DNA of 64,000 nucleotides. Source: Cunninghamia lanceolata. Its lineage: Eukaryota > Streptophyta > Pinopsida > Cupressales > Cupressaceae. The position numbers and the translations under genes are program-made. Positions within the stretch are counted from its first letter, which is position 1, and each line of letters begins with the position of its first letter. The stretch lies in NCBI GenBank assembly GCA_027924645.1, contig BSBN01001225.1, positions 11,674,001-11,738,000 of the forward strand. Direction: 5' to 3'. This document shows positions 1-11,461 of the stretch, piece by piece. Under the pieces are notes generated by a model. The model was not told the DNA's origin. It saw only the letters and a list, made by a program, of their open reading frames with translations, and ran no database searches.

Positions 1-2
1 TG

Positions 3-308
3 AAAGCCATCACGATAGGAAAGATCACATTACTTTTTTCCTTAGGGCCAAAAATGATTCCTACAATGTTCTATGTCATCGACAAGGATATCAGGTATAA
101 CTTACTACTCGAAAGACCATGGATACATCGAATGAAGGCCATGTCTTCCACATTGTTCCAGGAAGTCATATTCTTGCACCTCGAAAAAGTTTATGTCGCA
201 AAAGGGGACCCAAAACCATTTAGTATGGTTAAAACTAATGCAACCATTAAAAAAGTAGGACTCAAAAATCCAAAAACCCTCTCAAGCCAAAGGTTGAAAA
301 TCCTCTAA
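3..308 (+). pseudogene. Ty3/gypsy retropepsin C-terminal relic
   Basis: The frame is open from the window edge to a stop at 306-308. It reads as the C-terminal half of a retroviral-type aspartic protease of plant Ty3/gypsy elements. The diagnostic stretch is FYVIDKDIRYNLLLERPWIH, matching the family pattern of a hydrophobic strand, YNxLLGRPWIH and a following STLHQ-like segment (here SSTLFQ). The glycine of the usual LLGRPW is Glu here. The catalytic DSG lies outside the window. No RT follows, because the next 750 bases are low-complexity and full of stops. The ATG at 54 is internal to the domain and is not a real start. This is a fragment of an old element. The exact gypsy lineage cannot be told. 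Confidence 0.7.
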
Positions 309-1069
309 AACTTGAAATCAAGAGATAAATCCCATACATTCACTTCATGTGAAACCTACCCATCCAAGTCAATTCTCATCTAAACCAAGTTCATCTCAAA
401 ATCCTAAGGTCCTAAAAATTGAAAACCAAATCACCTCCCAAATCAACCCCCATCTTAGGCCAAGTTTAAGACCCAAATAAAAAATCAATCCAAATTCAAC
501 CCATCATCTACACCAAATCAATTTTGCTTAAGGATCTAGATCCCTTGAGCATCATCAAACCAATCAAGTTACCTAAGGTCTTGTGCCTAACCCAATCAAC
601 CAATCACCCATCAAGATACCTAAATGTCATCAAAGATCATAATCAACCAATAAATCTAAGGTCTTGTAGCTTATCTAATTCAAATCCATCTAATCAACGA
701 TTGAACCAAGGTCTTACACCTTCTCTTAAATCAAATTCACTCCAAATCAAATGAAATTCAAGTCTAACCAACCAACCAAATCAATATTTATCCAAATCAA
801 CCAAAAACTAAATCAAATCAACAATAAAGATCCCCAATCTTAATCAACCCAACATCAAGTTACTAAGGTCCTAGACCTTCCATCCAAATATCAAACCAAA
901 TAAAAAATTAATCATCCTCTATCCCAAATATGATCAAAGAATCAAATTATACCAAATCATCCATCCAAAAATAGAACCAACTTTATGCCCCCTATTATTA
1001 GATCACAAGCTAAGTTGAATATGGATCATAACAAGAAAAACCCCTTTAGATCTAGTTTTGGAGGGATTT
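309..1069. other. AC-rich low-complexity stretch, no gene
   Basis: The sequence is dominated by runs such as aatcaaccaa, ccaaatcaa and ctaaggtc, with almost no G on this strand. The word ctaaggtc(t/c)t recurs several times from 560 to 870. It may be the decayed hydrophilic spacer downstream of the protease relic. Short open frames here are compositional. No gene is supported. Confidence 0.5.
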
Positions 1070-1600
1070 AATTTACGGCTTTGTCTTAGGGTAATTAGAG
1101 ACATTGGTATTTTCTTTGGCATATAAAGTGAGAAAAAATTGCCTAACAAATACAAGATTAATCAATAAATGTACACTATATCATATCATGAATGGAAAAT
1201 GAAGGTTCGGCCTAGGGCTAGGATCTAGGTGGTGTTTAAGTTAGGTCAATGTTCACCAATTTGTGTGAATAAAATGAGAGATTTCCTACACTTTGATGAT
1301 ATGATATAATCTAATAATTAAAATTTAAATTTAACAGTTGGTTCTCAACCAAATGAATTGAGAATGAAAAGATGTAGAGGGATAAAAGGTGCTTATCTAT
1401 TTCGAAATGATAGTGTGTTGATGTTGACTTGTGAATGTGCTACAAAATGAGCTTAGAATTAAAGAAATAGAATATAGATAAGACATTAGAAGATGGCAAC
1501 AAAATTATTGTGAAGATTGCATTTTTTAAATGATATCATGTCATGTGAATTGATCTTGGACTAAATCATATTGTGTGGGCTTAATTGTGGTGTAATTTTG
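1070..1600. repeat. Direct repeat, copy 1 (uninterrupted)
   Basis: This stretch, starting near ggctttgtctta and running past cttggactaaatc, is found again about 1.2 kb downstream (2256-2617 and 3582-3745). Shared landmarks in order are acaagattaa, aggtggtgtttaa, aggtcaat(g/a)ttcaccaatt, gatttcctacactt, gaattgagaatgaaaagatg and atcttggactaaat. The copies are clearly diverged. Copy 1 lacks the LINE insertion present in copy 2, so it shows the empty site. The pair could be LTRs of a degenerate element or two members of a dispersed repeat. No clear TG...CA ends were seen. Confidence 0.7.
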
Positions 1601-2255
1601 ATATTCTTATAACACTAAAGTTCTTTGATTAATTGACATAGTATCCACTTGTAAAGACAAATAATCTTTCCCTAATGTTAATCAAGGTTAATTAAAAGAA
1701 TGTAAACAACTAAGCATAAATCAACCTAGATTAAATCACTAATTGGTTGGGAATGATAAAGCATGTAAACCAATACCATTTTAGGAAAGTGAAAGTGAAG
1801 GATTGGGACACTTAGCTCTAGGAACAATGGTGAAGAATACATTTCTAATATCGCAATGTAATTTATAAGTGTCTTAAGACTAAAAATGAATTCTCTCTAT
1901 TTGGAAGTCACCTCATGATTAGAATAGTTGCTCAAACATCCTATGGGTTGAATCCACACCTTTGGGTCACTTTTGTGTAGTGCAAATTTGTCTTGACCAG
2001 TGGACCTGATTTGGTGAGATGTGTGCTTTTACTCATAAGTTTAAATTATGATATCTACCTTTTGTTAATTATCAAGGATTGTCAATATTCATAAATACCT
2101 TGGGGAGATTGTTAGATCACAAGGGTTATGTTCTCCTAGGTCACCCCTTTGATTATATCAATTATATGGTCATAGAAATTAGTGAAGACATCTCTCTTCA
2201 AGCATGCAAATACTCTAGAATGGAGAGCATATACAAAGAGGCCATGGCAATGGAT
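1601..2255. other. Unassigned spacer between direct repeats
   Basis: About 650 AT-rich bases separate the two repeat copies. If the repeats were LTRs this would be a very short internal region. I see no primer-binding site, no domain and no long frame. Confidence 0.4.
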
Positions 2256-2617
2256 GTATTAACCTAGGGCTTTGTCTGATTGGAATTAGAGACCTTGGGA
2301 TTTTATTTGGCATCAAATTAAGAAAACAAGCTTGAAGAATACAAGATTAACCAATAACTATACACTATATCAGATCTAGAAATAGAAAATGAAGGCTCGA
2401 GATAGGGATACTATTTAGGTGGTGTTTAAATTAGGTCAATATTCACCAATTTATGTGAGGAAAATAAGCGATTTCCTACACTTCGATGATATAATACAAT
2501 CTAGTAATCAAGGAATAAATTTAACAATTAGTTCTAAAATAAATGAATTGAGAATGAAAAGATGGAGAGGGATAAAAATGCTTAGCTATTTTGGAATGAT
2601 AATGTGTTGATGTGATC
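2256..2617. repeat. Direct repeat, copy 2, first part
   Basis: This matches the first about 350 bases of copy 1 in the same order and orientation. It stops at aatgtgttgatgtgatc (2601-2617), where a LINE fragment with a T tract begins. The repeat resumes at 3582 with aatgtgttgtgac, so this boundary is an insertion site and not an end of the repeat. Confidence 0.7.
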
Positions 2618-3581
2618 TTTTTTTTTTTGATGAAAATGCAACTATCTATTCAAATATGAAAACACTTTCACAAAAAGTAAGCGGGTGGTTAAAAGGCACA
2701 CCCCAAGAGTCAAATGGGCCAAGCCCAGAAAGTTCTAGATCAAAGTATCAATGGGTATACGTAACCCATATAAAAACATAAACATAACAGAATGAAAACA
2801 TAAATCAAGCTGTCATTGCCACCCCTGCGGATGGCGGATCCCTGTCATCTAGTTTCCCCCAAATTCCTGTGGGGTCTGGGTTAACATCAGGCGGTGCCCA
2901 ACCATCATCTTTTTCCTGTTCTTCATTTGGTGCATTTGGCTCCTCGTGTTGAGATGAGATAGCCAAATTCAACCTAGGAAAAACTTTTGCAGTATCCCAA
3001 CCAACATTGGTTGGATTAGAAGAACTAGGAGCATTCCAACCTGCATTATCCATAGTAGGCCAACCAACATTATCTCTAGTGGGCCAACCCGCATTATCCC
3101 CTGCAGCACTTGCAGCATGGCTTGAGGTCCAACCACGCTGATGTGGAGAGGCCAAGTGTCTGCGACGGTTAGCACCACGACGCTAAGTAGGCTGGGAGCA
3201 GGGCCGAGAATCTCTGGCCAAACCACTTCTTCGTCTATGACCTTGTGGAGATGAACAGGCTCTGACAAAGGAAGGAGGGAGGAACCCGTGCCACAGTACA
3301 AGGAGCATTCCCCGAATGATCCAGTAACTCTTGTAAGTGAGCCACTTCCAAGGCAACTTTATTAGCTTGCACTTGAATCTGCAGAAGAACATTAGAACAA
3401 ATAATTGTTTTAATGTAAATAGAAACAAATGTTCCAATTTTACTGTCTGAAAATATACAAGAATTATGATCTTTCCATAATGTAAAAAGAATCTCCACCC
3501 TGAAAATATGCCAAATCTGAGTAAATCTTTCAGGAAACCTGGGAGAATCACCCAAAAGGATAATTTGCCAAGATACTTCTC
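2618..3581 (-). mobile_element. 5'-truncated LINE (non-LTR) insertion
   Basis: The insertion sits inside direct-repeat copy 2. It begins on this strand with an 11-base T tract (2618-2628), the poly(A) tail of a minus-strand element. It is flanked by imperfect target duplications (aatgtgttgatgtga at 2601 and aatgtgttgtga at 3582). Minus-strand frames near 3555-3400 read WHIFRVEILFTLWKDHNSCIF, resembling the region after the reverse transcriptase of plant L1-like LINEs, where an (I/L)W-x-IWK-x-RN-x-IF pattern is common. A downstream minus-strand frame (3155-2805) encodes a W-rich hydrophilic tail with repeated NAGW/NVGW units. RT and endonuclease are absent, as expected for 5' truncation during target-primed reverse transcription. 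Confidence 0.7.
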
Positions 3582-3745
3582 AATGTGTTGTGACAATTAA
3601 CTCAAAATAAAAATGTAATGTAGATCAAATATTAAAAAGTGGCAACAAATTCTAGTGAAAACTACATTTTTTTTAGTGAGGTCATGTTGTGTGAACTAAT
3701 CTTGGACTAAATTGAACATTGTGTGGACTTATCCTTCTATCATGG
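3582..3745. repeat. Direct repeat, copy 2, resumed part
   Basis: After the LINE insertion the homology to copy 1 (about 1440-1600) resumes: tggcaacaaa(t/a)t, gtgaa(a/g)a(c/t)t, atcttggactaaatt. It fades near 3745. Resumption on the far side of 2618-3581 is direct evidence of an insertion. Confidence 0.65.
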
Positions 3746-4595
3746 AATGATCTAAGGTTGATGTAAACTTTGAGAATTAGTCTAACTATATCTTGTGACT
3801 TGTACTTGAAAATGCTTTGTGCTAAAAAGTATAATGGGACTTGCTTAGAGGTGAGAGGCAAATACGTTGGCTTGTTTTTGTTGCAAGTCAAGCCCTTAGA
3901 AGGTTGTTGTGCAATTTCCTAGACACACCACACAAGGAATACAAGAAGAAGATGCCTAATGATGTAGAGATGACACTTTAAAGTGCTATATAATCAAATA
4001 TTCTTTTTAAGTCAAGTCTTGTGATTTCTTATTTCCATATGATTCCCAAATATCTTATTAATGACCTAGGACTATCAATAAATAAATGTCTTTAGTCAGT
4101 TAGCTCAAGTTTTTTGGTGCTCTAATTAGTAGGATGACAACTACTCCGAGAAAGTTAGATTAGGAGTGAGATATAAACTTTAAACAATGTAGATTAGGCC
4201 ACACCATGTGGTCTAATCTAGACAAACAAAGTCAAGCTATGTGATGTAGTCTGGTTAGCTAGGAACCTAAAGGAGTGGACTAGTCCTAACTAACATGATG
4301 TATAAAAAAGTTTGACAAATCGAAATAAACACTACAATAATAAATCTACAACATATATCAAAAATAATATAAAACAATAATGTAAAAGTACAAGGTAGAA
4401 ATTTTAATCTCTTACAATTACTTATATTATTTTGAAATAATATACAACATATATTGAACATAATATTAAAATTTTGTTGTCCAATCACTATATAATAGTA
4501 TATATTTATATACCATTGTTTTGAATGATATAACACAAAACATATAAAGACCAAAATTGATAAAGTTCATCCAAAAACTGGAACATCTCGCTACA
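3746..4595. other. AT-rich spacer, 3' side of the LRR fragment
   Basis: No domain, repeat boundary or long frame is recognisable. Because the LRR reading frame runs on the minus strand and stops at 4596, this is where its 3' untranslated region would lie. I see no unambiguous polyadenylation context. Confidence 0.4.
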
Positions 4596-5587
4596 TCAAA
4601 ATTCATCGTAATAGAAGTGTCCACCCCGATGAAGGATATCATAGTAGCGCTCTTCCGATGTCTGAGTTTTTGTGGTAGATAATCTAATTGTTAGCACCTT
4701 GGTCTTTCTCTTGATAAAGTTTTCTTCCTCTGCCATGACAAGGAGAACCTTTGAGCAACCATACACTCTTATCTTCTCTACACTCTCCAAATTCCAATAA
4801 CACTGTGGTAACCTCTGCAATGCCTGGCACTTCATTATTGTCAATGTTTTGAGTGAAGGCAGTGCTCCTTCTTCCACTATTGGCAATTGCTCTACCTTCT
4901 CCACCTCCACCATTGAAAATACCTCTAGCTCGGGAAATGCTCCTCCCTTGCCAAATTCCTCTGGGAACTTCTCTATGTTGCGACAAGCAACAATCTGTAG
5001 GTGCTTTAGATTTGCAAGCTTTTGCAATGCAGGTAGTTGTTTCAACATGCCACAATTGAACAAACTAATGTAGCTTAGATGTTGAAATCCACAAACTGAA
5101 TCTTCTATCTGGAGTAAGTGAGGACATACCAGCAATAGTTTCCTCAATTTTGACATGGCAATCATGTCATGGGGTAGCCTTTCCATAGCTGTGAGATCTA
5201 AAAATAAAGCTTCCATCTGCTTCATGGTTCCAAGCATTCCTTCTCGAATTATTTCACCATTATTTGTAAGCACCAACCTTTTGAGTTGGTTTAGGGTGCC
5301 CAAATCATTAATTGAAAGCTGACCTCTACTACACTTATTCCACCCTATATTTCGAGAACCACCTGCATTGAGATACTCCAGAGATGTAAGGTGTGAGATC
5401 CCATAAGGAATGCACTCTAGGTCTTGACAAGAAGCAACATTCAAAAGTTTTAGGGAAGTCAACTTAGAAATATCGGATGGGAGTTGTGTAATATTAGATT
5501 GATAAAGCTCTAATATTTGAAGGTTTCTTAGAGCAATGATAGAGTTGGGCAGTCTTTTGATTGGCACAAAGCATAACCTTAGGCAAA
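4596..5587 (-). pseudogene. NLR-type leucine-rich-repeat fragment (3' exon)
   Basis: About 325 residues of plant NLR-type leucine-rich repeats, with the motif LxxLxLxxxxIxxLPxxIxxLxxL repeated: ITQLPSDISKLTSLKLLNVA, IPYGISHLTSLEYLNAGG and MERLPHDMIAMSKLRKLLLV. The tail is EERYYDILHRGGHFYYDEF, ending at a stop at 4596. In intact NLRs the LRR region follows an NB-ARC ATPase and binds effectors or restrains the switch. Here the in-frame sequence upstream is closed by a stop at 5640-5642, and no P-loop, GLPL or MHD motif appears in the next 2.5 kb. A T-rich tract ending in AG, with AG complementary to 5588-5589, could be a splice acceptor, making this the last exon of a split gene. The LRR frame itself has no nonsense codon. 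It is either a truncated NLR or an exon whose partners are lost or displaced. Confidence 0.8.
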
Positions 5588-5639
5588 CTAAATATAAACA
5601 AATAGCAGCTAAAGCTCTGGCCAGAGAAACAGAATAATC

Positions 5640-8192
5640 TCATGGCTCGTCTGAAAAGAAAACGTCATCTTAGCATTTGATATGAAATGCCATTAATTTA
5701 TGGTTTCACATCACTAAGAAAATAATATGGCATTATTCGCTTTTACCAAGTCAAAACTCCAACTTGCTAACCACGTACTTTGACTAAACGAGGTCCATGT
5801 AAGGTGAAGATTCGTTCAAAGATATTGGACAGTTGGAATGCATTTATTTGGAAATTTTATTACGAAATATAAAATACTATTCAAGAAAGTCAATAGGAAA
5901 TATCAATAATTGAGTACATTTCCGATGGCGATGGTCATAAGACCCGGCTTGGACATGCTAACCATTAATTCCACGCACATGTTTACAGCTGGAATTTGTT
6001 TTTTCCCAAACAAATAGCAATTAGCAATTACCCTAAGACGGAATGGGCCCACCCATTTTATAAAGTAGCTTTCATATGCGTTTGGGCCTAAATTTGACAG
6101 TTCTATAGCTGTATTTAGCTATTTTTGCTTAAAATACAATCGACATTTTAATATGAAAGGAGATATTTTGGACAAATTGTCTATATATATTTGGTTTTTA
6201 TATAATTTAGTTATACTAAGGTATGCCATAGTATTTTAAAGGCATAATTGAATAGATTATTGTCATAAGAAAATTGTTTGACAAGCAAGATCGACTATCA
6301 AATTTAAGCTCTAATATTATGAGTCAAATCTAATAATTAATAAAGTATATACGTATAAAGTAGATTTAACTTGAGATATAATTAAAATAAAATAGGTCAA
6401 GTAAAATTTATTTATAAATAGGTACATAAAAGAAAATATAGGTATATGAAAGAAAATATGTGGTCATAGTTTCACTTAAATTAAATGGAAGGTATTTTTT
6501 AAAAATTAATTGATTGTATTTTTACTTTAAAAGTTTTTATTTCCTCTATTAAGTAAAGTAGGTTTATATAATAAGTGCATCGAGGAAAATGTCACATGTA
6601 GTCATGGTCATAATAACATGCAATAGAAGGTACCGAATCAAATAGAAACCATAATAATACTATATTAAAAGTTAATTTGATGGACATAAAGTTCACCACC
6701 AAATTTGATTTGTGTAAACTTGAAATGTATGAGGTCGTCTATTTTTAATTAAGTGCGTTCTCTTAAAATTTGGAATCTAAATTTAATTAATTATTTTCTT
6801 TGGAGTTTAGAATCTAAATGAAAACATCATGGAATATCAAACTACTTTTTAAATTTTAAACTAAAGAACTTTAGAAGAGGTTGGTCATATAAATGAAATG
6901 AGAAGTCATTTTGACTTTTGATAAAGCCTTGATGCTCTATTCCAAACTAAGGGAGGAATTGGGGCTATAAACTTTGCTTATGCCTTCTCTATTTGTAGGC
7001 CCTTGTTAGGTGGACTAATTTCTATGAACATTCCTATCCAAACTAGTCTTTGTGGTTTTTGTATAATTGTGGTCCCATCCTCTTCTATGCTAATATTTGA
7101 TATGATTGTGGTGATGTCCTGCATGATCCTACAACCTATACCTATATAATGAAAATCTAATATCTAGAAGAATGTGGCATCATACACACCTTTAAAGACT
7201 AACCTTGAATGGTTTTGAATACTAGCTAAAATATATGGGTAGCTATAAAAAGTGTAGTTATGACTTCCTATTAAACTTCATGATGCCTATTACTACTGAA
7301 TGTACTCATGAACAAAGGTCCCAATAAAGGATTTTTCAAACCATGTAGCGAAACTCAAAACACACAACATTCATAGCAAAAATTAATGAAACAATAACAT
7401 AATATTTATTGAATTCAAAGTATAAAATGATTACAGTCTACCACAATGGGGCTTCCTACATGCTAGGTTGCAACCATTTGACTACTAATATGGAAATGAC
7501 TACATCAAATGAAATTACATTTTGTGACATATGCATCCTCATGTTATCAAACTCCATTTTGAACCTTCATCCTCATGTTTGCACTCAAAACTCCAATTCT
7601 CTACTAAATTCTTCCTAACTCTCCTTGATTATCTCAAATGATTGTGAGTAACAAATATATATCAATCTCAAACCTCCAAAATGATTTGTGTTAGCTACAA
7701 GGTGGCACAAATCTCAATGCTCTATGAAATGTGTGGTCAGTTGAAGAAAACTAATCCATCAAACAAAAAAAGGTAATGAAAAAGAAATGTGTGTGGTGCT
7801 TGTTATTTTCTCTAGGTCCAATAAATCTGCACATGTTTTCCTTGAGTGTCACAAACTCTAAATGCTCTAGTGATAATAGCAAATTTATAAATGTGGCAAT
7901 CTACTAATCTAGCGAAGATCTTCAAACCAAATTATGTCTCGCTCTGCATGCAATCATCCCCAAATGTGGATATGATATTTGAATTTCTCTATAAAACATT
8001 ATCTCAAAATTGCAAGACCAAAATGCTAATTGCAGTAAAGTGTAGTGGCTTCTTCTGCAATTGACTAGTAAATGAAACCTACAAATAGACAAACAAAGTG
8101 AAGGAAAACATTTTTGGGTGATAAACGATTGCTCTTCTTCCCTAAGGATGCACCTACATCAAACACCCAAGGTTATTTGAAAAGTGAGTCTC
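5640..8192. other. AT-rich intergenic DNA, no gene recognised
   Basis: I see no coding domain, RNA gene or clear repeat boundary over 2.5 kb. The part from about 7400 to 8192 lies directly 3' of a minus-strand chromovirus stop codon (8193-8195) and may contain that element's 3' untranslated region and LTR. Its ends could not be located because no second LTR copy is visible. Confidence 0.4.
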
Positions 8193-8272
8193 TCACTTTT
8201 CAACTACTAGAGAGAAGATGAGGTGGTCTACCTCATCCTTGGAAATCCATCTTGAATCTTCTTCCATCTTAC
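8193..8272 (-). pseudogene. Chromodomain C-terminal half of an older chromovirus
   Basis: On the minus strand this reads MEEDSRWISKDEVDHL and then a short tail to a TGA stop (8193-8195). It is the second half of a retrotransposon chromodomain, whose first half (EEYLVKWRG) lies at about 22961-22990 on the other side of the 14.7 kb Tat-like element. The reading frame resumes across the insertion once one copy of the cttac duplication is discounted. In chromoviruses this integrase-terminal domain is thought to steer integration towards marked chromatin. It is inactive here because it is split. Confidence 0.75.
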
Positions 8273-9188
8273 TGTTGTGTGGTTACACAACACGCCCCAT
8301 TTTGACTTGGCAAAACAGGGACCCAGCTTTTGTTTTGGCTTGTGTTGTCTGTTTCTGGCGGTTTTGGTAAAAAATTAAGCCAGGTGCATCATCATCATGA
8401 AGGTCAGGATGAGGTAGGTCATCATCATGAGGTTAGTTTGTCAAAGTTCATATTTTGTTTCTATAACTTCATGGTTAGAAAGAGCTTGAAATTTCATGCA
8501 GGTTTGCCTTTTACATCACTTGAAAATTCGTCCATATGAGGGAGTTGTGAGCAGTCAAAGTTTTGGTCAAACCTGATAATCGCTGTGTGATGGTCATCAT
8601 CATGATATTTGAAAAGCCCCCCCGATAATATCCTGAGGTCGAAATATCCGGACGTCAAGTTTAAGTCGTAGTAGGTTCTCCCGTCGGGCGGTCTTTTGTG
8701 TCTCCAAAGGTCATCATCATGATCTTACTTTATCACCTGATGAAAATCATGCAGTCCCGAAACATCCGGACGTCAATCTTAAACGCTAGTGTGTTTTACC
8801 CGTCAAGCGACCCTGGAAACATCATCAGCATCATGATATTCCAACATTGCGAGCATCATGATATTTAAAATCACCCGATGTGATAATATCATGCTGATGA
8901 TCATCGTCACCTTACTTAGAGAAATCTGCCATCTGCATAATTTGCGCGCGCACGACCAAGTCTTGGTGATCAACATCATCATGATATTTCGAGAGCCGAC
9001 ATTTCCTAATATCCTCCTGACCTCCTTTTGCGTGATCATGATGATCACCTTATCTTTCGAAGCGGAGGGTGATTTTCATTTCTTAAGTCATGTTGAACAT
9101 CATCATCATGATCTTGTTCGTCTCTCCCAACAGTTCGTAATATCATCCTGCCGACGAGTGTAAACTTTTGCAAATATGATGATGACGA

Positions 9189-9558
9189 TGACGTCATCAT
9201 CACCTTCTCCTTCGGCAGGATATTTTCCAAGGCGCGATACATTTCACCAATATGATGATGATGATGACGTCATCTTCGAAGATTAACACCAGCCCCGGAT
9301 ATCCTGATGGCGTCATCAGGACTTTCAGCAGGATCATATTTTTGATCACCCAGTGCGTATATGATGATGATGATGTTCATCATCTTGATCTTTCGAGCGG
9401 ATTGCCTTGGCTGAAAAAAGGGTCATATTGCTTTCATCCACCTGATCATCTTCCTTAGAGGGAACCCGATACTCCATTTACCTCCTGATCTTAACGAAAC
9501 ATGACGATGACGTCATCCCTTTGCATTTTAACCAAGCCTGATGATGACGATGACGTCA
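9189..9558 (+). promoter_or_regulatory. TGACGTCA / CATCAT motif cluster in the LTR
   Basis: Four perfect TGACGTCA palindromes lie at 9189-9196, 9265-9272, 9508-9515 and 9551-9558, each embedded in GATGATGA(C)GATG...TCATCATC so that longer imperfect palindromes form. TGACGTCA is the classic bZIP (CRE/TGA-type) recognition core. The cluster lies about 0.9-1.3 kb upstream of the TATA box, where a U3 enhancer would be. The same four occur in the 3' LTR at 20711, 20787, 21030 and 21073. Function is inference. Confidence 0.55.
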
Positions 9559-10087
9559 TCATGATTTTGCTCAGCGGCAGGATCATTTTTTCCAAGTCCT
9601 CCTGTTTGTCTTCATCATGATGATGATGACGATGTCTTTCTTTCCCGAATGTGCAAGAACAAAACATCCTGATGTACTTTCATCAGAGCATTAGGAAAGG
9701 AGGATCATCATATTTTGTGATATCCTGCGGCCACTTTGAAGATATATATAGCTGGTCATCATCATGATTTTTGGCGTCGGTATAACTGTTGCCGTCGGCC
9801 TAAGGTAAAATTGTCACCCTGATCATATTTCGAACCCGATATACAGGAAAATGGGCAAAAAACATGAAGCGATGGAAATTTGAAAGGGCCGACTGCCTGA
9901 TTTTGGTCAACGAGGGTTGACCTGGTTGTTTTTATGCTGTTTATGCATTTAGTGCATATTTTTCACAGGTTGAGCTTGATTGCCTGTGGCTGCACATGGG
10001 GAGGTATGTTTAATAAAGTGTTTACTTCCTGTTGTTTATCATGATGATGATGAACCTAATGTTGTCTGTTTACTTGCAGGGGATCAT

Positions 10088-10240
10088 CATGATGCTGCTG
10101 AGGCTGAATATTGAAGTCATGATGCCGCTGAAGCTGAACATTGAGATCATGATGCTGCTGAAGCTGAACATTGAGGTCATGATGCTGCTGAAGCTAAGCG
10201 TTGAGATCATGATGATGCTGCTGAAGCTGAGCATTACAAA
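10088..10240 (+). repeat. 30 bp tandem repeat in the LTR (5 units)
   Basis: Five units begin at 10088, 10118, 10148, 10178 and 10208. Each starts catgatg(atg)ctgctgaagct and ends in a variant of cattgagat; the last is 3 bp longer. The same array is in the 3' LTR from 21610. It lies about 220 bases upstream of the TATA box. Confidence 0.85.
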
Positions 10241-10456
10241 GTTGCGCATGGAGTCAACATGGACCAGACATGAGGAGGATATTGTCAAATATGCTGTTCG
10301 CCAGCTGGAGGCCGAATCAAGTTGAAGATGCTGGAATATTCTGTGCCAGCTGTACATTTGCTAACTGACGAAGCATGTGCTTTTCATCTGGGCCGTTGAT
10401 TGCTATGAGAGGATCCTGATCCTTGGATCATTGTAACCGTTTTCTGGCAGTTGCTC

Positions 10457-10463
10457 TATATAA
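10457..10463 (+). promoter_or_regulatory. TATA box of the 5' LTR promoter
   Basis: TATATAA in the context gctctatataacatccag. It is the best TATA match in the LTR, and the position leaves about 0.95 kb for R and U5. Transcription would begin about 30 bases downstream, near 10488-10495. The 3' LTR copy is at 21979-21985. Confidence 0.6.
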
Positions 10464-11442
10464 CATCCAGAGCTTGTCATTTAAAAAAAAAGGGGAGATA
10501 TACATTAGAATACACAGACGCATCTGGCGAAAAGAGTCAATTACTGTAGAATAAATTAGGAGATCGGATTACTGAGACTAATGAGGATAGAATTGTTGAA
10601 ATATCAAGGTTCTTTCTTCAGATCACTGTAAATGTACCTGTTCTTGAGCATACTGAATGAATATGAAGTTCCAGATTACATCCTGATTGCAAATTTTACG
10701 TAATCTTCTGTTGATTTCTGGATATGTACTGGTGAATGCTGTGTTCAACTGGAAGCGCTTTCATTTCATTACATGTTGTTGTCAACTTTCCTTTGAAGCT
10801 TTGCACTAGATCATGCGGATTTGTGGAATGTCCTGGTGAAGTGTGATTTCTAGTTTTCCTTCTTTTCATTGCAAGTATGGGAGCTTGTATGTGAATCAGT
10901 GATCTAAGTCCAGTAATTTTAGGATTCTCACTCTCTAACCCTTTTCCTTTTTTCAATTTCATTAATTCATCACCATAACTGCAAATCATGATAAATAACA
11001 AGCAGAAACAGTAAAATATGCTGAAATCCCGTAGGTAACTGAAGATCCTTAGCATATTTGGTTAAATGCATGTAGTATTGAAAATATCATGCAAAGAATC
11101 ATAAATAATGGTAGAAAGCATGCAAATATCAGCCTGTATGCACATTATTTGACTAAATTTACAGTGCAGAGGTAGAATTGTTGAAGACTTATGTAGAGCG
11201 AACATCCAGAGCAGGATATTTGAAGATGATGATGATGAACAGTGCAGAAACACGTAAGGCCCCTGAATGGAAAACAGCAACACACATCAACCACTGAGTA
11301 ACGTCAGTAGATTAAGACCTAATCAACGGAGACTTGGGATCATGAATTCTTTGGATTCATCGTATCTTTCAAGATGAGTAAAGGTTGTTGTGTAACTTTT
11401 ATTCTATGTTTGCGAATGACTAACATCATGACCAACATAAAT

Positions 11443-11461
11443 TGGCGCTAGAAGGAGGGCC
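11443..11461 (+). promoter_or_regulatory. Primer-binding site candidate
   Basis: Five bases after the LTR comes tggcgctagaaggagggcc. The leading TGG (complement of tRNA CCA) and the spacing are as expected for a plant LTR-retrotransposon PBS. The tRNA was not assigned. Confidence 0.65.

Larger units (their letters stand above)
8273..11437 (+). repeat. 5' LTR of the Tat-like element
   Basis: 3165 bp, TG...CA ends. The first 20 bases contain a short inverted repeat (tgttgtgt ggtt acacaaca). The LTR holds dense CATCAT/ATGATG words, four TGACGTCA palindromes, a 30 bp tandem array and a TATA box near 10457. Short open frames inside the LTR have identical partners in the other LTR simply because the two LTRs are nearly identical. 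They are not supported as genes. Confidence 0.95.

Noticed and set aside
524..754. Open frame in the AC-rich stretch near the start
   Set aside because: Compositional artefact of G-poor DNA; no domain and no ATG context.
1070..3745. Direct repeats at the left as a complete LTR element
   Set aside because: No TG...CA ends, PBS or target duplication could be found, and the interior is only about 650 bases.
10088..10240. CRISPR-like array
   Set aside because: Units are contiguous with no spacers, lie in an LTR, and the genome is a plant's.
8330..11283. Short open frames in the 5' LTR with identical twins in the 3' LTR (19852-22806)
   Set aside because: The identity reflects the near-identical LTRs. 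The peptides are translations of CATCAT/ATGATG words (His, Met, Asp runs) with no domain.
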